DNA of 64,000 nt from JAUIAI01 sp045106815 (GCA_045106815.1 JBGCFG010000057.1:62001-126000); one strand, 5' to 3'; positions 42,615 to 52,296 are shown, counted from the first letter of the stretch. Numbers and translations are program-made. Notes: generated from the letters alone by a model not told the origin.

Positions 42615-45400
42615 ATGCGCCGACCGACAAAGCCGTTGCGGCATTAGTTGAATTTGAGCTGAACGGCCAATCCGTTCTCGCCGGCGCGGACGAAACGCTG
42701 CTGCAGGCAGCGGCTCGCGCCGGGGTTGAGATTCCTCATCTTTGCTACAGCGATGGCTTAAGACCTGACGGCAACTGTCGGGCGTGTGTCGTTGAAGTGG
42801 AAGGTGAGCGAGTGCTGGCACCTTCCTGCTGCCGGTACCCCACCCAAGGCATGAAGGTCAGTACCGAGAGCGATCGAGCCCTTAAGTCTCAGCGAATGGT
42901 GCTTGAACTCCTGGTGAGTGATGCACCCGATGCCGGCTATCGTGATGACTCTGAGTTATCCCAGTGGGCTGACTGGATAGCGGAAAAGACTGGCGAGCCG
43001 ATTGGTCGGCGCTTTGAACCTCGTCAACAACCTGCGGCCGACTCGTCTCATCCGGCCATGGCCGTAAATCTTGACGCCTGCATTCAATGCGGCCGCTGTG
43101 TGCGTGCGTGCCGCGAAGAGCAGGTCAACGATGTGATTGGTTACGCCTGGCGCGGCGATCACGCAAAGATTGTTTTCGATCTTGACGATCCGATGGGCGA
43201 ATCGACCTGTGTGGCCTGCGGCGAATGCGTTCAGGCTTGTCCCACAGGTGCCTTGATGCCGAAGGTGCCCGGTACCGACGAGATCGCAGCCCGTGACACG
43301 GGCAAACAGATCGACTCTCTTTGCCCATTTTGCGGCGTGGGCTGTCAGCTGACCTATCACGTCGCCGACAATCAGATTGTGCATGTGGAAGGCCGTGATG
43401 GACCGGCTAATCATGGACGGCTTTGCGTTAAGGGGCGGTTCGGGTTTGACTACGCCAGCAGCGAAGAACGACTGACGGTGCCTCTCATCAGGCGCGAAGG
43501 CGCAGTCAAGCAAGCTGACTTCGATCGAATTCCGGAGAACTGGCGGGATCAGTTTCGTGAGGCGTCCTGGGAAGAGGCGCTGGATCTTGCTGGTCTGAGT
43601 CTTGCCCGCATTCGGGACGAAGTTGGTCCGCAGGCGCTTGCCGGTTTTGGTTCTGCCAAGGGCAGTAACGAAGAAGCTTACTTGTTTCAGAAGCTGGTTC
43701 GTACCGGTTTTCAATCGAACAATGTCGATCACTGTACGCGTCTTTGCCATGCTTCGTCCGTTGCGGCGTTGCTCGAGGGGCTCGGGTCTGGGGCGGTTTC
43801 CAATCCAGTGAGCGATGTGCTCAAGGCTGAAGTGGTTTTTATAATTGGTGCCAACCCAACTACCAATCATCCGGTTGCAGCGACATTCATCAAGAATGCG
43901 GTCAAGCGGGGCGCCAAGCTGGTGATTGCAGACCCGCGACGTACCGATCTAGCCCGTCATGCAAGCCATGTCTTGCAATTCAAGTCAGGCACTGATGTGG
44001 CCATGCTGAACGCTTTGCTGCATGTGATCGTCGCCGAGAATCTGGTGGATGAATCATTCGTGGCCGAACGTTGTGAAGCGTTTGAAGAGATTCGCGATAA
44101 CGTGGCGGCGTTTTCGCCTGAAAAGATGGCGCCGATTTGTGGTATCGACGCGGACGAAATTCGAGCGGTGGCCCGGCTCTATGCACAAAGCAAAGGCTCC
44201 ATGATTCTCTGGGGCATGGGCATTAGCCAGCATGTGCATGGCACTGACAACGCCCGTTGTTTGATCGCCATGGCGATGCTGACAGGCCAGATCGGCAAAC
44301 CTGGGAGCGGTCTGCATCCGCTGCGTGGCCAGAACAATGTTCAGGGCGCGTCAGACGCGGGGCTGATTCCCATGGTGTTGCCTGACTATCAGTCGGTTGG
44401 CGATGCTTCGGTGCGAGAGCGGTTTGAGAAGGTATGGGCAACGAGCATTGATCCGGAACCAGGGCTGACCGTGGTTGAGATTTTGCAAGCTGTCGCGCAG
44501 CGCAGGATTTTGGGGATGTACATCATGGGCGAGAACCCGGCGATGTCAGACCCGGATCTTCAGCATGCGCGCGAGGCGCTGGCGAGTCTGGATATGCTGG
44601 TGGTACAAGACATTTTTCCCACTGAAACAGCCATGCTTGCCGATGTGATTCTGCCTGCGTCAGCGTTTGCCGAAAAAGATGGCAGCTTCACTAACACTGA
44701 CCGAATGGTTCAGCGTGGCCGGGCCGCTCTCGCGCCGCCAGGGCAGGCGAAGCAGGATCTCTGGATCATCGGTGAACTGGCTAAAAGGCTCGGCGTCGCA
44801 TGGCAGTATGAGTCAACGGGCGATGTCTTTGAAGAGATGCGCCAGATGATGCCCTCAATTGCCGGTATCTCCTGGGAGCGGCTGTCGGCGCAGGGCAGCA
44901 TTACCTATCCGTGCGAAAGCGATGACGACCCGGGGCAACCTGTGGTGTTCATTGACCGTTTCCCAACGACCAGCGGGCGCGCGGCGCTCAAGCCCGCGCA
45001 GTTAATCGCGCCTGATGAGCGACCTGACACGGGATTTCCGTTCGTTTTGATTACTGGTCGGCAACTGGAACATTGGCATACCGGCTCAATGACTCGACGC
45101 GCGGCAGTGCTGGATGCGATTGAGCCACGCGCCACGGCCACGATGAATGGCGCCGACATGGATGCGCTGGGCCTGGCCGCAGGTGACATGGCCAGAATTA
45201 CTTCCAGACGCGGTGAGATCGAAATTAGTATCCGACGTGATGATGGCTTAGGTGTCGGCAGCATTTTTGTACCCTTCGCCTATGCGGAAGCCGCGGCGAA
45301 CCGGTTGACCAATCCAGCACTTGATCCGTTCGGCAAGATTCCAGAGTTCAAGTTTGCGGCCGCCCGGGTCGAGCGCTTGGCCGATTCGTCCGACTCGTAA
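42611..45400 (+). CDS. fdhA: NAD-dependent formate dehydrogenase alpha (catalytic) subunit
   Basis: 929 residues, cytoplasmic (no Tat signal). A NuoG-like N-terminus binds [2Fe-2S] through Cys45, 56, 59 and 73. Two [4Fe-4S] sites follow (Cys157/160/163/167 and Cys200/203/206/210), then the CPFCGVGC cluster (238, 241, 245). The molybdopterin domain carries the metal-ligand region DHCTRLCHAS with Cys379-His380, and the C-terminal domain has TGRQLEHWHTGSMTRR. It oxidises formate to CO2 with a Mo or W cofactor. No Sec codon is used. It ends the C1 route begun by XoxF. Confidence 0.95.
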   Translation: MNAPTDKAVAALVEFELNGQSVLAGADETLLQAAARAGVEIPHLCYSDGLRPDGNCRACVVEVEGERVLAPSCCRYPTQGMKVSTESDRALKSQRMVLELLVSDAPDAGYRDDSELSQWADWIAEKTGEPIGRRFEPRQQPAADSSHPAMAVNLDACIQCGRCVRACREEQVNDVIGYAWRGDHAKIVFDLDDPMGESTCVACGECVQACPTGALMPKVPGTDEIAARDTGKQIDSLCPFCGVGCQLTYHVADNQIVHVEGRDGPANHGRLCVKGRFGFDYASSEERLTVPLIRREGAVKQADFDRIPENWRDQFREASWEEALDLAGLSLARIRDEVGPQALAGFGSAKGSNEEAYLFQKLVRTGFQSNNVDHCTRLCHASSVAALLEGLGSGAVSNPVSDVLKAEVVFIIGANPTTNHPVAATFIKNAVKRGAKLVIADPRRTDLARHASHVLQFKSGTDVAMLNALLHVIVAENLVDESFVAERCEAFEEIRDNVAAFSPEKMAPICGIDADEIRAVARLYAQSKGSMILWGMGISQHVHGTDNARCLIAMAMLTGQIGKPGSGLHPLRGQNNVQGASDAGLIPMVLPDYQSVGDASVRERFEKVWATSIDPEPGLTVVEILQAVAQRRILGMYIMGENPAMSDPDLQHAREALASLDMLVVQDIFPTETAMLADVILPASAFAEKDGSFTNTDRMVQRGRAALAPPGQAKQDLWIIGELAKRLGVAWQYESTGDVFEEMRQMMPSIAGISWERLSAQGSITYPCESDDDPGQPVVFIDRFPTTSGRAALKPAQLIAPDERPDTGFPFVLITGRQLEHWHTGSMTRRAAVLDAIEPRATATMNGADMDALGLAAGDMARITSRRGEIEISIRRDDGLGVGSIFVPFAYAEAAANRLTNPALDPFGKIPEFKFAAARVERLADSSDS

Positions 45401-45411
45401 AAGGAAAGCAT

Positions 45412-46536
45412 GTGGCAGTTGAATTTCTGGTTGATAAGAGCGCCATCAGAAACATTGAGGCGCACGAGTTTGGGTTGACGCCTCTTGCTGCCGGCCAAAT
45501 CCGGCTGGCCATCTCGCGGGTTGCGTTGACCGCCAATAATGTGACTTATGCGGCGAGTGGCGACGCGCTGCGCTATTGGCAGTTCTTTCCGACATCAACG
45601 GTGCGAGCAGGCGGTGATAATCCGGCTGACGACGCGGTTGATAAAGGGCTTGTGCCTGTTTGGGGACTAGCCACCATTGTTGAGTCAACCGTTAGCGAGT
45701 TGCCTGTTGGTGAGCAGGTGTATGGCTTTTGGCCGCTGGCGAGTCACCTGGACATCTTGCCAGAGCGCATCACTGATAGCGGCTTTGTCGATGCTGCGCA
45801 GCACCGCCAGGATCTCCCAGAAATCTATAATGCCTATGTGCGCCTGGCCGGACCGATGGCAGCACTGGACGCCGATATGCGGGCCCGGCTCGCGCTACTC
45901 TTTCCGCTATACATCACATCGTTTTTGCTTGATGACTTTTTGCAGGAGTCTGTTTGGTTTGGCGCGGACGAACTCGTTCTGACAAGTGCCTCAAGCAAGA
46001 CCGCTATTGGCCTGGCCAAGCTGACTGCCCAACGTGAGAATCGTCCGCGGGTGATTGGCCTGACGAGTTCCGGCAATCAGGCCTTTGTTCAATCGCTCGG
46101 ATGTTACGACGCTGTTGTGTTGTATGACGAGATTGATCAGCGACTCGGTTCAAACACGGCCATGATGGTCGATCTTGCAGGCAACACAGCGGTTAGGGCC
46201 TGCATGCACCAACGGTACGCGGAAAAACTGCTCTATAGCTGCGCCGTTGGCACGAGCCACTGGGATCAATTCAAGCCCACAGAGCCCGTACCGGTTGGTC
46301 CGAAGCCTGTGTTTTTTTTCGCGCCGGCGCAGGCCAAGAAGCGGCGTCAGGAATGGGGCGGTGACAAGCTAAGGCAGGTGATGTTTGAGTGCTGGCATCA
46401 GATGGCGCTTGACAGCAAGACCTGGCTAAGCGTTCGCTCCGTCAGCGGCGAGCGCGATATTGCACTGGCCTGGGATGGCGTCGCTCAGGGCAGGGCAACA
46501 CCCGCCGAAGGCATCATGCTTGAGTTGCAGTCATAA
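45412..46536 (+). CDS. DUF2855 family protein
   Basis: 374 residues with the DUF2855 plan: RIAISRVALTANNVTYA-like segment near residue 40, YWQFFPT, PVWGLATIVES, VYGFWPLASHL and a Rossmann-like half with LTSASSKTAIGLAKL. The fold resembles medium-chain reductases, but no activity is established. Here it starts at GTG 45412 with AAAGGAAAG upstream, only 11 bases after fdhA, so it is likely co-expressed with formate dehydrogenase. Confidence 0.85.
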   Translation: MAVEFLVDKSAIRNIEAHEFGLTPLAAGQIRLAISRVALTANNVTYAASGDALRYWQFFPTSTVRAGGDNPADDAVDKGLVPVWGLATIVESTVSELPVGEQVYGFWPLASHLDILPERITDSGFVDAAQHRQDLPEIYNAYVRLAGPMAALDADMRARLALLFPLYITSFLLDDFLQESVWFGADELVLTSASSKTAIGLAKLTAQRENRPRVIGLTSSGNQAFVQSLGCYDAVVLYDEIDQRLGSNTAMMVDLAGNTAVRACMHQRYAEKLLYSCAVGTSHWDQFKPTEPVPVGPKPVFFFAPAQAKKRRQEWGGDKLRQVMFECWHQMALDSKTWLSVRSVSGERDIALAWDGVAQGRATPAEGIMLELQS

Positions 46537-46567
46537 GCTGAGCGTTCGAACTGGCCGCTCGCATCTG

Positions 46568-47791
46568 TCATGCGCGCGTGGTTGGCAGTTTGTCTGCTTC
46601 CAGTGCAGCGATGACTTTGTTCAGGTGGGCCTGCCCCCTGATGCTCAGCACTAATTCCACTTTGACATATCGCACCGGCAAATCAGCAAATGCACGCTGA
46701 TGCGAAACCTGCTCGATATTGGCACCGACCTCACCCACAATACGCGCAATGCGGGCGAGGGAACCCGGTGAGTCTGGCGCACTGACATGAAGCCGGGCAA
46801 GGCGGCTACTGTGCGCGAGCTGGCGCTGCACGATATCCGAAAGCGTTAGCGCATCAATATTGCCGCCGCACAACACCATGCCAACCCGTTTGCCTGCAAA
46901 CAGATCCGGATGGGCGAAGATCGCCGCCAGCCCCGCCGCGCCAGCGCCCTCAGCGACTGTTTTCTCGATATCAAGCAGCGTGAGAATGGCCCGCTCAATC
47001 TGAGCCTCGGTCACCAGCAGCATCTCATCGACAAGGCTCGAAATGACGGGCATGGTGAGTTCGCCGGGATACTCAACGGCGATCCCTTCAGCAAGGGTTG
47101 GCCCGCCTGGTAACGAGGGGTTAGGTGGTAAAACGCGACTACGTGCCTTGCTCCACTCAATGGCCGCCGCGCAAAAGTGATCAGACTGCACGCCTACCAC
47201 GCTGATATCAGGTTTGATCGCTTTGGCAGCCACAGCAATGCCGCTGATCATGCCACCGCCACCTACAGGCACTACCAGCGTGTCCAGATCGGGGTGGGCG
47301 GTGAGCATCTCAAGTGCAATCGTGCCTTGTCCCGCGATGACGGCTTCATCATCGTAAGGATGCACGATCGTCATGCCTCGTTCGGCAGCGATGCTCAGCA
47401 TAGCCTCGCGGGCCTGACCAAATGAGTCGCCCTCCAGCACAACATGGGCACCGAATCGCTCTGTGTTTTCAACCTTCACGAATGGCGTGAAGCGCGGCAT
47501 GACGATCGTGGCCGGAATGTTCAACCGATTGCAATGATAGGCAACACCTTGCGCGTGATTGCCGGCGGATACTGCAATGACGCCTAGTTGGGCTTCACCG
47601 TCGGTAAGCGTTAACAGGCGGTTTGCTGCGCCGCGCTCTTTGAACGACGCGGTGAACTGCAGATTCTCAAACTTTAGAAAGAGTTCGCACTGCGTCATCG
47701 TTGACAAAGTGCGCGAGCGTTTGCAAGGTGTGTCGAGAATCTGCTCGCGAATGCGGTCATGTGCAGCGCGAATTGTTTCGACCGTGATCAC
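46568..47791 (-). CDS. ilvA: Threonine ammonia-lyase
   Basis: 407 residues, GTG start. PLP lysine Lys51 in TASFKERGA; the glycine-rich phosphate site VVPVGGGGMISG; one ACT-like domain at the end (RLARLHVSAPDSPGSLARIARIVGEVGANIEQVSHQRAF). It converts threonine to 2-oxobutyrate and ammonia. The single ACT-type tail suggests the shorter, catabolic or moderately regulated form, not the two-domain IlvA of E. coli. It is convergent with the DUF2855 gene. Confidence 0.92.
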   Translation of the reverse strand: MITVETIRAAHDRIREQILDTPCKRSRTLSTMTQCELFLKFENLQFTASFKERGAANRLLTLTDGEAQLGVIAVSAGNHAQGVAYHCNRLNIPATIVMPRFTPFVKVENTERFGAHVVLEGDSFGQAREAMLSIAAERGMTIVHPYDDEAVIAGQGTIALEMLTAHPDLDTLVVPVGGGGMISGIAVAAKAIKPDISVVGVQSDHFCAAAIEWSKARSRVLPPNPSLPGGPTLAEGIAVEYPGELTMPVISSLVDEMLLVTEAQIERAILTLLDIEKTVAEGAGAAGLAAIFAHPDLFAGKRVGMVLCGGNIDALTLSDIVQRQLAHSSRLARLHVSAPDSPGSLARIARIVGEVGANIEQVSHQRAFADLPVRYVKVELVLSIRGQAHLNKVIAALEADKLPTTRA

Positions 47792-47819
47792 GGGCTAACC
47801 GGTGTGTTCGATTACCAAC

Positions 47820-48512
47820 TCAGGACACGATGCGCAGAAAGTCGATCGCGTAGTCCAGGGTGATCGTACGCCCGGCGGAGGGATCGAGAATCAGACCGGA
47901 AAATCTTGCCGACGGCCGGACGCCACCGCTGGTAGGCAAGGTCCCGCAAAAGACCATCGTGCCTGGCTCAAGACCAATCCCCATCTGGACCTGCATCTGC
48001 TCAAGTAAAGTATCCAGAGGCAGAATCTCTGCGAGAGAGCCTTGTTGGTAGGCGACCCGATCACCTCGATCACTGATCCAGCTCTTGAGCAGCATGGTGT
48101 CGGCATGGCTGCGTACTTCGTCCCAGCGCCAGGCCGTCTGGGCAACCGGCTTGCCGCAAAGCTGCTTGGCCAATGCAATGCCAGCTCTTTCAATGTCACG
48201 GTCTGTGTGGTCGGATCCGACCGTTAACCAGATGCCATCTTCGGCCGCAAACAAAACCGGCTCGATTTCACCCGTACTCGCAGGGCCCAGCACTTGCATT
48301 GACGGACCCTGGGAAACCAACTCGGCCGAAACCCGGTAAAAGGTTGGCGTAGCCGAAGGTGGCGGAATGCCCAGGGCTTTTAGCTCCTCAACATGTTTTT
48401 GCACTGAATTCGTATCACGGCCGGTCCAACCGGCAATGATGACTTGGCTAATATCGACTTGTCGGTTCTCGATGCGAGACTGCTGTCGACATTCAAACTG
48501 GAGTTGAGGCAT
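47820..48512 (-). CDS. DUF2848 family protein
   Basis: About 230 residues from ATG 48512. It contains VIIAGWTGRDTNSVQKHVEELKALGIPPPSATPTFYRVS and, later, LWLTVGSDHTDRD-like and GLEPGTMVFCGTLPTSGGV segments, which I recognise as DUF2848, a fumarylacetoacetase-like hydrolase group without proven activity. A TTG 25 codons upstream is a weaker start. It is 28 bases upstream of ilvA on the same strand and probably in one transcript. Confidence 0.82.
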   Translation of the reverse strand: MPQLQFECRQQSRIENRQVDISQVIIAGWTGRDTNSVQKHVEELKALGIPPPSATPTFYRVSAELVSQGPSMQVLGPASTGEIEPVLFAAEDGIWLTVGSDHTDRDIERAGIALAKQLCGKPVAQTAWRWDEVRSHADTMLLKSWISDRGDRVAYQQGSLAEILPLDTLLEQMQVQMGIGLEPGTMVFCGTLPTSGGVRPSARFSGLILDPSAGRTITLDYAIDFLRIVS

Positions 48513-48704
48513 TTCGGGCGATGGTCCGAGGGTCTGAGAAGGAAGATTAAGGCTTAGGCGCAGGTGAGGCAAGCTAGACACCTGCAAATGTCACCCAAAT
48601 TTAACATCGTGACATCAGCATTGGGTCGGCCCTACGCAGGGGAGCCGCTGTGTTAGCGAATAAAGTCTTCGCCAAAATTGGGTTGATCTTGAGTTGGTCT
48701 GTTG

Positions 48705-48730
48705 GAGCCCGGAAAACTAACCCCGGGCTC
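48705..48730 (-). terminator. Hairpin after the quinone oxidoreductase gene
   Basis: GAGCCCGG (48705-48712) and CCGGGCTC (48723-48730) form a perfect 8-bp stem with a 10-base loop, just past the stop at 48736. There is no T run, so it may be a Rho-dependent or mRNA-stabilising element. Confidence 0.45.
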
Positions 48731-48735
48731 GGGTC

Positions 48736-49710
48736 TTATGGCGTGATAATGACTTTGCCGGTGACCTTGCGGTTCATCATGTCTTCAATGGCATTGGCGC
48801 CCTTGGCCAAGGGGTAATGGGCTGAGATATGGGGGCGCAGTTTGCCGGACGCTACCATCGGAAACATCGTCTGCAGATCTTTCGAAAAGTTTGCGTGCTC
48901 GCGGGCAACGTAGTCTCCCCAAAAGACACCAACGATAGAAGCACCCTTCAAGAGAGCCAGGTTGAGAGGCAGACGGGGAATCTCACCTTGGGCGAAGCCG
49001 ATCACCAGATAACGCCCACGCCAACCGATGCTGCGAAATGCCGGCTCGGCCATATCGCCACCGACAGGGTCATAAATGACGTCAGGGCCTTTGCCGTCAC
49101 TGGCGGCTTTTATGGCGTCTCTCAGTTTTTCAGTCGAGTAATTAATCAAAACATCAGCGCCATGTTCCTTGCACACGGCCAGCTTTTCGTCTGTAGACGC
49201 GGCGGCAATGACTTTTGCGCCCAACGCTTTGCCAATTTCAATGGCCGCCAGGCCAACACCGCCTGCCGCGCCAAGAACCAGCAAGGTTTCGCCCTCTTTC
49301 AGTTGCGCGCGATCGGCCAGGGCATGCCAGGACGTACCGTAAGTGAGCGTGAACGCTGCGGCCGCGTCAAACTCAATGCCTTCTGGCATCGGAATAACAC
49401 GTTTGGATGAAACCAATACCTTCTCGGCGAATGCGCCGTGTCCGGTCGAGCCAATCACACGATCGCCCACTTTCAGGTGCTTGACGGCGGAGCCCACCTC
49501 GGCAATGACACCTGCGAGTTCGGCGCCGGGGGAGAAGGGCAGATCAGGCTTGAACTGATACTTGTTCTGAATGATCAGTACATCCGGGAAGTTCACGCCC
49601 GCGGCTTTCATATCGATGACGACGTCGTGTTCGCCGCAGACTGGGTCCGGCACATCTTTGTACACCAGTGTATCGGGCAGTCCGTGTTGCTCACACATCA
49701 ACGCCTTCAT
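48736..49710 (-). CDS. Zinc-free quinone oxidoreductase-like protein (MDR family)
   Basis: 324 residues, medium-chain dehydrogenase/reductase of the NADPH:quinone oxidoreductase type. N-terminal GroES-like domain (AAGVNFPDVLIIQNKYQFKPDLPFSPGAELAGVI), nucleotide-binding motif VLGAAGGVGLAAIEIGKALGAKVIAAAS, and YDPVGGDMAEPAFRSI. The cysteines and histidines that bind zinc in alcohol dehydrogenases are missing. Its ATG overlaps the stop of the DMT transporter gene by 4 nt. Confidence 0.88.
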   Translation of the reverse strand: MKALMCEQHGLPDTLVYKDVPDPVCGEHDVVIDMKAAGVNFPDVLIIQNKYQFKPDLPFSPGAELAGVIAEVGSAVKHLKVGDRVIGSTGHGAFAEKVLVSSKRVIPMPEGIEFDAAAAFTLTYGTSWHALADRAQLKEGETLLVLGAAGGVGLAAIEIGKALGAKVIAAASTDEKLAVCKEHGADVLINYSTEKLRDAIKAASDGKGPDVIYDPVGGDMAEPAFRSIGWRGRYLVIGFAQGEIPRLPLNLALLKGASIVGVFWGDYVAREHANFSKDLQTMFPMVASGKLRPHISAHYPLAKGANAIEDMMNRKVTGKVIITP

Positions 49711-50675
49711 GAATGATCTCCTTTGACCGATTTTGATTGAGGGGGTGCTTCGGACTCTGATTGTATGGGAATCGGGCTGGAAGCCTGACGAGCCGCCCAG
49801 ATAGTCCCCATCACAATAACGACCCCCCCGACAATTGTGGCGATCGCGGGCGCGTCACCAAACACCAGAAAGCCGAGCAGGCTGGCCCAGACAAGATCCA
49901 GAAATTTGACCGGTTGGGCGGCAGAAATGTCTGCCATCTGATAGGCCCGCGTTAAGCACCAGTGTCCGAATGAGCCCAGGCATCCTGCGAGCAAGACCCA
50001 GCCCCATTGAATCAGGTTTGGTGCTACCCATACCCAGGCAGCAAATGGCAAAGCCATCAGGCTCACCAGCAGGGCCTGCCAGAACACGATGACCGATGGC
50101 TTGTCGTATCGGGTGAGCATCTTGGCGATGAGAAATGACCCCGCGAACAAGGGGGTCGAGCAAAGCATCAGCAGGGCATAGGCTTCATCGCTGCCACCCA
50201 TCTTGGGGCCAACGACGATCAACACGCCAAGAAAGCCAAGACCAACTGCAATCCATCTGGCGGCGACCATTCGCTCACCCAGGAACAAGGTGGCGCCGAG
50301 CATGATGAAGACTGGCATCGTGAAACCAATCGCGGTGGTGTCGGCCAAAGGCAGGTTGGGTAGGGCGATGAACCAAACAGCCAGTCCGGCGGTATGGACA
50401 ACACCACGCCCGATCTGACCCGACAGGTGGTTTGATTTGAAGTGACCCACTCCCACCCTGAGCAGCATTGGCATCCAGACGACCAGTCCGGCAATGTATC
50501 GGAGAAATAGTGCCTGGATGGGCGGCAAATCGATGGCGAGTTGCCGCATCACCGTATTCAGGACTGAAAAGCAAAGCCCTGCGGCAGCGGCCCAGACCAT
50601 GCCATGCAGGACCTTGTTCGAGGCGAGTTTTGAGGAGGCAGCCGATGGTTTGTCGCCTGCTGGCGCGTTATTCAC
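49707..50675 (-). CDS. DMT-superfamily (EamA) transporter
   Basis: 322 residues with ten hydrophobic segments in two EamA halves (ten-helix pattern, MPVFIMLGATLFLGERM; PVKFLDLVWASLLGFLVFGDAP). The first 20 residues and the last 25 are polar. The GTG start immediately follows the stop of the transglycosylase gene, and the stop overlaps the next gene. Substrate unknown. Confidence 0.85.
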   Translation of the reverse strand: MNNAPAGDKPSAASSKLASNKVLHGMVWAAAAGLCFSVLNTVMRQLAIDLPPIQALFLRYIAGLVVWMPMLLRVGVGHFKSNHLSGQIGRGVVHTAGLAVWFIALPNLPLADTTAIGFTMPVFIMLGATLFLGERMVAARWIAVGLGFLGVLIVVGPKMGGSDEAYALLMLCSTPLFAGSFLIAKMLTRYDKPSVIVFWQALLVSLMALPFAAWVWVAPNLIQWGWVLLAGCLGSFGHWCLTRAYQMADISAAQPVKFLDLVWASLLGFLVFGDAPAIATIVGGVVIVMGTIWAARQASSPIPIQSESEAPPQSKSVKGDHS

Positions 50676-51935
50676 TCATTCCGAAGTTTGCAGTGCCTCC
50701 AGCACTGTTTGATCTGCATAGCCGGTGGGCTTCATGCCAAGCCGCCGTTGCTCTTCTCTTACCGCTCGGCGGGTTGCCGGCCCAATTATGCCGTCAACCC
50801 CGCCAATGTCGTGTCCGCGTAGCAGCAGGATGGTTTGCAGTTGTTTTGCCTGGGTTCTGCTGAGTGATTTGTCTTCAGTCGGCCAGGGGGTGTTGAAGGC
50901 TGTGCCACCGGCAATTCGGTCGCTTAGATGAGCAATGGCGAGTGCGTACTTAACTGACGGGTTATAAGCAAAGATCGCGTCAAAATTCTTGAAAACTAAA
51001 AATGTCGGGCCTCCGGTCACCGCTGGGCGAATCAGTGCCGCGCGGGTGGTCGCTGGTAGCGAGTCCAGACGGTGCTGGTCTTGTGCGCTCAGTGGTTTAA
51101 CGCCCGCCTTGCGCCATACCTCGAGGTTTTTTCTTTGCGTGCGGCTGTCGTCATGTGCCTCGAGTGAGGAGGGTGCTGATACTTCCATGCCCCAGGGCTT
51201 ACCTGGCTGCCAGCCGGCTTGTTGAAGATAGCGCGCTGCTGAGGCCAAAGCGTCTGGCACGCTTTGCATAAGGTCGCGCCGGCCATCGCCATCGTAGTCG
51301 ACGGCAGTGCGCAGGAAAGTGCTCGGCATAAACTGGGTGTGGCCAAATGCGCCCGCCCACGAACCGGTAAGCGCGGGACCGGGGATATCGCCATTGGCAG
51401 CAATTTTGATGGCAGCAAGAAACTCGCTGCGAAAGAATTTTTGGCGCCGACCGTAGCAGCCCAGTGTGGCCAGCGATTGCAGCAGCGGCCGCTTACCCAG
51501 GTTGCGACCGTAATCTGACTCAACGCCCCAAATGGCCAGGACAACTTCCGGACGCACGCCAAAGCGCTCGCCAATAGTCGACAAGACCTCAGCATACGTC
51601 GATTGCTGAGCGATCCCGCCATCGATACGCTCCTGGTCCACCACGATCGCCATGTATTCCCAGACGGGCCGAACAAACTCAGGCTGGTAGTCGAGTTTCT
51701 CTAGCACTGATGGATCGGGTGTGAGCGGCTGTGTCAGATCACGGTACTTTGCACGGTCAATTTGCCGACCTGCTTTGGATTGCCCCAGCCGCTTTAGACA
51801 GGACTGCAGTCCTGCCACATCGGGCGCGATTGTATTGGCCGCCGCTGGTAGGGGAGGCACTAGGAGCAGGGTCAATGCAAACGCTTGTGCGCCAGTGAGG
51901 CATAGCGCGAATGACCAGCGATTTCGTTGGCTCAT
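50676..51935 (-). CDS. Lytic murein transglycosylase, MltB type
   Basis: 419 residues from ATG 51935, with a signal peptide (FALCLTGAQAFALTLLLVPPLPAAA) and no lipobox. The catalytic Glu lies in AIWGVESDYGRNLG, followed by LATLGCYGRRQKFFRSEF and GSWAGAFGHTQFMPST, typical of family 3 enzymes. A C-terminal peptidoglycan-binding domain follows (LLLRGHDIGGVDGIIGPATRRAV). It cleaves glycan strands in the periplasm. An in-frame ATG at 51950 is also possible. It heads a three-gene minus-strand unit with the DMT transporter and the oxidoreductase. Confidence 0.9.
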   Translation of the reverse strand: MSQRNRWSFALCLTGAQAFALTLLLVPPLPAAANTIAPDVAGLQSCLKRLGQSKAGRQIDRAKYRDLTQPLTPDPSVLEKLDYQPEFVRPVWEYMAIVVDQERIDGGIAQQSTYAEVLSTIGERFGVRPEVVLAIWGVESDYGRNLGKRPLLQSLATLGCYGRRQKFFRSEFLAAIKIAANGDIPGPALTGSWAGAFGHTQFMPSTFLRTAVDYDGDGRRDLMQSVPDALASAARYLQQAGWQPGKPWGMEVSAPSSLEAHDDSRTQRKNLEVWRKAGVKPLSAQDQHRLDSLPATTRAALIRPAVTGGPTFLVFKNFDAIFAYNPSVKYALAIAHLSDRIAGGTAFNTPWPTEDKSLSRTQAKQLQTILLLRGHDIGGVDGIIGPATRRAVREEQRRLGMKPTGYADQTVLEALQTSE

Positions 51936-52118
51936 GATGGGCGGGCGCATATAGGTGCGCTGACTAAATGGGTTGGAGGCAGAGAAAGCCAGCAGATCAG
52001 CTCTCCAGATCATTCTAGCCATCAGCTGGGATCGCAGGGTGGCAAGCCGCCTTACAAACGACAATCCGCAGGTCGAAAAAGGATTTGACTGCTGATTGAA
52101 CCTTTTGATAGCCCTAAG

Positions 52119-52296
52119 CGACTTATCTTTGAACGCGGCAGTCGGCCTGGCGCGACATCGGTACAGCCAGCGCAGGCCGGTCTTTGGTCGGACTTCCCCG
52201 GGGAGACCCTGGGAACAGTCGCGCTTCTGATTTTCTTTTCATGTGGTTTTAGTAGTCTCCTCCAAGTTGACCCGGCATTGCCGGGTCTTTTTTTTG
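52119..52296 (+). ncRNA. Candidate small RNA with its own terminator
   Basis: No gene precedes the strong terminator at 52269-52296 on this strand. A possible promoter has TTGACT at 52085-52090 and a weak -10 around 52107-52113, giving an RNA of about 177 bases. It can fold: GAACGCGGC (52131-52139) pairs with GTCGCGCTTC (52218-52227, one bulge), enclosing a hairpin CGGCCTG/CAGGCCG (52143-52149 and 52173-52179) and a second one around TTCCC/GGGAA (52194-52214). The length would suit 6S RNA, but I cannot confirm the 6S fold. Confidence 0.5.
52269..52296 (+). terminator. Rho-independent terminator of the candidate small RNA
   Basis: Perfect 8-bp stem GACCCGGC/GCCGGGTC with a 3-base loop followed by eight T. 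The minus strand has no T run, so it works on plus-strand transcripts. Confidence 0.9.

Noticed and set aside
42956..43870. 305-codon frame opposite fdhA
   Set aside because: The forward frame encodes every Fe-S and molybdopterin motif of FdhA; the reverse product has no recognisable feature.
52119..52296. Riboswitch controlling the lipoprotein gene
   Set aside because: The terminator is 200 bases before the start codon and the lipoprotein has its own ribosome-binding site; a free small RNA fits better.
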